From Oscillospiraceae bacterium (GTDB lineage Bacteria > Bacillota > Clostridia > Oscillospirales > Ruminococcaceae): a stretch of DNA of 64,000 bases. The notes beneath the pieces were generated by a model. It had not been told where the DNA came from and ran no database searches. It worked only from the letters and a program-made list of their open reading frames with translations. The translations under genes were made by a program, and so were the position numbers. The stretch covers positions 1 to 64,000 of the forward strand of contig JAFQIY010000069.1 of the NCBI GenBank assembly GCA_017415165.1, written 5' to 3'. Positions within the stretch are counted from its first letter, which is position 1; each line of letters opens with the position of its first letter. Below are positions 60,513-64,000 of this stretch, piece by piece.

Positions 60513-62507
60513 TTGAAATTGGCGGGTAAAAAAACTAAAAACTACGGAAATGACAGTATTACCAAGCTTAAAGGTGCGGACAGAGTAAGACTTCGTCCTG
60601 CTGTAATTTTCGGCTCGGACAGCATAGAGGGTTGTGAACACTCGATTTTTGAGATTATTTCCAACTCAATCGACGAGGCTCGTGACGGTCACGGCGACAA
60701 GATTATTGTTACATTCTATCAGGACAAGTCCATTGAGGTTGAGGACTTCGGACGCGGCTGTCCTGTTGACTATAACAACACGGAACAGTGCTACAACTGG
60801 GAGCTTGTTTACTGTGAGCTTTATGCGGGCGGCAAGTATCAGAACAATGCAAGCGGTGACTATGAATACTCCCTTGGTCTGAATGGTCTTGGTGCGTGTG
60901 CTACTCAGTATTCCTCTGAATATATGGACGTTGAAATTCATCGTGACGGTTACAAGTACAACCTGCACTTTGAAAAGGGTGAAAACATCGGCGGATTGAA
61001 AAAGGAAGAAACCAACCGCAAGAAAACAGGTACAAAGACAAAATGGCGTCCTGACCTTGAAGTTTTCACAGACATCAACGTCAGCCGTGAATACTTTGAA
61101 AATATACTCAAGAAGCAGGCTATTGTCAACCCGAATGTTTCGTTTGTTTTTCGCTATCAGACTACTGACGGGAAGTTCGAGGAGACAACTTATTTATACG
61201 AAAACGGTATTTCCGATTACATCAACGAGATTATCGGTGAGGAATACCTTACTCCGCCGCAGTACTGGCAGTGCGACAGAAAGGGTCGTGACCGTGAGGA
61301 CAAGCCTGAATACAAGGTTAAGCTTTCGGTTACTTTTGCTTTCTCCAACAAGGCGGCTTTGCTGGAATACTACCACAACTCCAGTTTCCTTGAACACGGC
61401 GGTTCACCTGACAAGGCTGTAAGCAAGGCATTTCTGTCTGCTATTGACGGTTATCTGAAAAATAACAACAAATACAACAAGGGTGAAAAATCTATCAAGT
61501 GGGAGGACATTCAGGATTGTCTGGTACTGATTTCGTCCTCATTCTCTACCCTCACCTCTTATGCTAACCAGACTAAGAAGGCTATCACAAACAAGTTCAT
61601 TCAGGACGCTATGACGGATTTCCTCAAGCATCAGCTTGAAGTTTTCTTTATTGAAAATCCTGATTTTGCAACAAAGATTGCTGAACAGGTGCTCGTAAAC
61701 AAGCGAAGCCGTGAAACTGCTGAAAAGACAAGGGTAAACCTTCAGAAGACACTTACACAGAAGATTGACCTTGCAAATATGGTGCAGAAATTTGTTGACT
61801 GCCGTACCAAGGATTTGACAAGACGTGAAATCTACATCGTGGAGGGTGACTCGGCGCTTGGTGCTTGTAAGACTGCACGTGATGCTGAATTTCAGGCTAT
61901 TATTCCTGTAAGAGGTAAAATTCTCAACTGTCTTAAAGCTGACTATGCAAAGATTTTCAAGAATGATATTATCACTGATATTATCAAGGTGCTTGGCTGC
62001 GGTGTTGAGGTTACTTCAAAGGCTAACAAGGAGCTTTCCAACTTCAACCTTGACAATCTCCGCTGGAACAAGGTTATTATCGCAACCGATGCCGATGTTG
62101 ACGGTTTCCAGATTAGAACGCTTATTCTGACGATGCTTTACAGACTTACTCCGACACTTATCAACGAGGGGTATGTTTACATTGCGGAAACTCCCCTGTT
62201 CGAAATCAACACTAAGGACAAGACTTATTTTGCTTACAACGAACAGGAAAAGGCTGAAATCCTTGAAATGATAAAGGGACAAAAATACAAGATTGACCGT
62301 TCAAAGGGTCTTGGTGAAAACGAACCTGAGATGATGTCGCTGACTACTATGAATCCTGACACAAGACGTCTTATCAAGGTTACTCCGACAGATATTGAGG
62401 CTACTGCAAATATGTTTGACCTGCTTCTCGGTGATAATCTTCAGGGACGTAAGGATTACATTGCACAGTACGGTAATCAATATCTTGAACTGGCTGACAT
62501 AAGCTGA
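60513..62507 (+). CDS. parE: Type IIA topoisomerase subunit B (ParE-like), divergent
   Basis: A 664-residue ATPase/Toprim subunit. The GHKL ATPase has EIISNSIDEARDGHGD, VEDFGRGCPVDY and GLNGLGACATQY. The Toprim domain has IYIVEGDSALGACKTARDAEF (canonical EGDSAGG with a Gly-to-Leu change at about residue 448), KAIIPVRGKILN and IIATDADVDGFQIRTL. The C-terminus has KGLGENEPEMMSLTTMNP. The start is TTG 60513 (AAAGGCAGA upstream) or TTG 60519. It pairs with the gene at 62534. Whether it is topoisomerase IV or a third pair is not resolved. Confidence 0.9.
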   Translation: MKLAGKKTKNYGNDSITKLKGADRVRLRPAVIFGSDSIEGCEHSIFEIISNSIDEARDGHGDKIIVTFYQDKSIEVEDFGRGCPVDYNNTEQCYNWELVYCELYAGGKYQNNASGDYEYSLGLNGLGACATQYSSEYMDVEIHRDGYKYNLHFEKGENIGGLKKEETNRKKTGTKTKWRPDLEVFTDINVSREYFENILKKQAIVNPNVSFVFRYQTTDGKFEETTYLYENGISDYINEIIGEEYLTPPQYWQCDRKGRDREDKPEYKVKLSVTFAFSNKAALLEYYHNSSFLEHGGSPDKAVSKAFLSAIDGYLKNNNKYNKGEKSIKWEDIQDCLVLISSSFSTLTSYANQTKKAITNKFIQDAMTDFLKHQLEVFFIENPDFATKIAEQVLVNKRSRETAEKTRVNLQKTLTQKIDLANMVQKFVDCRTKDLTRREIYIVEGDSALGACKTARDAEFQAIIPVRGKILNCLKADYAKIFKNDIITDIIKVLGCGVEVTSKANKELSNFNLDNLRWNKVIIATDADVDGFQIRTLILTMLYRLTPTLINEGYVYIAETPLFEINTKDKTYFAYNEQEKAEILEMIKGQKYKIDRSKGLGENEPEMMSLTTMNPDTRRLIKVTPTDIEATANMFDLLLGDNLQGRKDYIAQYGNQYLELADIS

Positions 62508-62533
62508 TTTACAAAATTTAAGGAGGTCTTGTT

Positions 62534-64000
62534 TTGGCTAAAAAAAGCAAGAAAACTGAAAATAAAGCTGTTAAAAAGGCTATTCCCAATGCATATATTG
62601 CGGGCAGCGGCATTGTTGCGGAGGAACAGATTACTGACACGCTTGAAAAGAACTATATGCCTTATGCGATGAGTGTAATTGTTTCCCGTGCGCTGCCTGA
62701 GATTGACGGCTTCAAGCCTTCGCACAGAAAGCTTCTTTACACGATGTACAAGATGGGACTGCTTACAGGTCCTAAGACGAAGTCCGCTAACATTGTCGGT
62801 CAGACGATGAAGCTTAACCCTCACGGTGACGCTGCTATTTACGAGACTATGGTACGTCTTGCACGTGGTAATGAGGCTCTGCTGCACCCTTACGTTGACA
62901 GCAAGGGTAACTTCGGTAAGGCTTATTCCCGTGATATGGCTTACGCTGCTTCACGATACACGGAGGCTAAGCTTGACCCGATTTGTAACGAGCTTTTCCG
63001 TGACATTGACAAGGACACGGTTGATTTTGTTCCAAACTATGACAATGAAACTGTTGAGCCTACTCTCCTGCCTGCGACTTTCCCGTCTGTACTGGTAAAC
63101 TCAAACGTAGGTATTGCGGTTTCTATGGCGAGTGCGGTATGCTCTTTCAACCTTTCAGAAATCTGTGAAACTACAATTGCACTCATCCGCAATCCTGAGC
63201 ATAATATTCTCACAACTCTGAAAGGTCCTGACTTTTCGGGCGGCGGATTTATGCTCTACGATGAGGACGAGCTGGAGAAGATTTACCGCACGGGTCGTGG
63301 CTCTGTAAAGGTACGCTCACGCTATCAGTTTGACAAGGAAGCAAACTGCATTGAAGTTGTGCAAATTCCGCCTACGACTACTGTTGAAGCGATTATGGAC
63401 AAGATTATCGAGCTTATCAAGGCAGGTAAAATCCGTGAGATTTCCTATATCCGTGACGAAACAGACATTAACGGTCTGAAGCTTGCGATTGATATCAAGC
63501 GTGGTGTTGACCCTGACAAGCTGATGAAGAAGCTGTTCAAGATGACTCCGCTTCAGGATAATTATTCCTGCAACTTCAACATTCTCATAAGCGGTTCACC
63601 GAGAGTTATGGGTGTTTACGAAATTCTCGATGAATGGATTGCGTTCCGCAGAGAGTGTATCAAGAGAAGGACATACTTTGAGCTTACAAAGAAAAAAGAG
63701 AAGCTGCACCTGTTGAAGGGCTTGCAGAAAATTCTGCTTGACATTGACAAGGCTATCAGGATTGTCCGTGAAACCGAGGAAGAAGTTGAGGTTGTTCCAA
63801 ACCTTATGATTGGCTTCGGTATTGACGAGGTACAGGCTGAATACGTTGCTGAAATCAAGCTCCGTCATCTCAACAAGGAGTACATTCTCAAGCGTACTGC
63901 TGACATTGAGGGACTTGAAAAGGATATTGCCGAGATGGAGGGTATTCTCAAGGACGACAAGAAAATCAAGAACATTATTGTTGAGGAACTCAAAGAGGTT
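62534..64000 (+). CDS. parC: Type IIA topoisomerase subunit A (ParC-like), 5' part; runs off the right edge
   Basis: 489 codons are seen without a stop. The TTG 62534 follows AAGGAGG (7 nt). After a Lys-rich head, the breakage-reunion domain has YMPYAMSVIVSRALPEIDGFKPSHRKLLY, KTKSANIVGQTMKLNPHGDAAIYETMVRLARG, the catalytic Tyr in AASRYTEAKLDPICNE (Tyr 142), and NLSEICE/LLPATFPSVLVNSNVGIAVSMAS. The QRDR-equivalent Ser is Ala 100 and the second acidic position is Glu 104. The C-terminal propeller lies outside the window. It follows its B subunit by 27 nt. Confidence 0.93.
   Translation, partial: MAKKSKKTENKAVKKAIPNAYIAGSGIVAEEQITDTLEKNYMPYAMSVIVSRALPEIDGFKPSHRKLLYTMYKMGLLTGPKTKSANIVGQTMKLNPHGDAAIYETMVRLARGNEALLHPYVDSKGNFGKAYSRDMAYAASRYTEAKLDPICNELFRDIDKDTVDFVPNYDNETVEPTLLPATFPSVLVNSNVGIAVSMASAVCSFNLSEICETTIALIRNPEHNILTTLKGPDFSGGGFMLYDEDELEKIYRTGRGSVKVRSRYQFDKEANCIEVVQIPPTTTVEAIMDKIIELIKAGKIREISYIRDETDINGLKLAIDIKRGVDPDKLMKKLFKMTPLQDNYSCNFNILISGSPRVMGVYEILDEWIAFRRECIKRRTYFELTKKKEKLHLLKGLQKILLDIDKAIRIVRETEEEVEVVPNLMIGFGIDEVQAEYVAEIKLRHLNKEYILKRTADIEGLEKDIAEMEGILKDDKKIKNIIVEELKEV

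Noticed and set aside
1..64000. CRISPR array
   Set aside because: No regularly spaced direct repeats of about 25-40 bp were seen.
1..64000. Insertion sequences and transposase genes
   Set aside because: No transposase motifs or terminal inverted repeats were recognised; only the recombinase fragment at the left edge is a mobility gene.

Overview
The window looks like chromosomal DNA of a low-GC, Gram-positive, spore-lineage Clostridia, most like Oscillospiraceae/Ruminococcus. The signs are spmA/spmB and a SpoIIM-like protein, hprK with a cre site, whiA, a tetrahydrofolate riboswitch before a folT-type ECF gene, a secreted GH5 cellulase-type lipoprotein, Thr/Ser/Glu-rich linkers on surface lipoproteins, and frequent TTG/GTG starts with strong AGGAGG sites. 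The genus is an inference. The window is densely coded: no gap exceeds 300 bases.

Layout. 0-1.1 kb: the 3' part of a large serine recombinase, whose last codons run through the terminator and 3' half of a tRNA-Lys gene (edge of an integrated element). 1.2-4.6 kb: spmA-spmB, an AbrB-type regulator, an HD-GYP protein and an unknown gene. 4.6-10.8 kb (minus): GH5 glycosidase under a sigma-A promoter overlapped by a perfect cre motif, galK-EamA-rodA, and a CapA-like lipoprotein. 10.9-13.1 kb: nicotinamidase plus nicotinate phosphoribosyltransferase (NAD salvage). 13.2-19.0 kb (minus): HAD hydrolase, rpsO-pnp with strong leader hairpins, YesL-like, SpoIIM-like, proC. 19.2-30.0 kb (plus): hprK, PHP, murB, rapZ, whiA, small membrane protein, dnaE, pfkA, THF riboswitch-folT, unknown acidic protein. 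30.1-34.3 kb (minus): YdcF, TSCPD protein, malic enzyme, PHP phosphoesterase, RluA-type pseudouridine synthase. 34.4-42.6 kb (plus): radC, uvrB, an AT-rich accessory gene and a remnant, GyrI-like protein, uvrA, RidA-like, TIGR04076-like. 42.6-46.4 kb (minus): AT-rich small unknown genes and an S41 peptidase inserted at the 3' end of a eukaryotic-type hisA, flanked by 26-bp direct repeats. 46.5-55.3 kb (plus): diacylglycerol-kinase-like gene, then a two-dynamin / M48-like / YceG / TelA cluster. 55.3-58.2 kb: small accessory genes and a TetR-CPBP pair with tandem operators. 58.4-64 kb: prmA, a beta-propeller-like protein, and a divergent type IIA topoisomerase pair (B subunit complete, A subunit running off the right edge).

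The most unusual parts are (i) the dynamin-M48-like-dynamin-YceG-TelA locus, with altered metalloprotease zinc ligands and a palindrome inside its second promoter; (ii) the S41 peptidase cassette whose flanking repeats each encode an intact hisA C-terminus; (iii) the eukaryotic-type HisA; (iv) the THF riboswitch; (v) the tandem 14-bp operators before the TetR gene; and (vi) the divergent topoisomerase with an EGDSALG Toprim motif and Ala at the quinolone-contact Ser position.

All calls come from reading the sequence and its translations; no database search was run.
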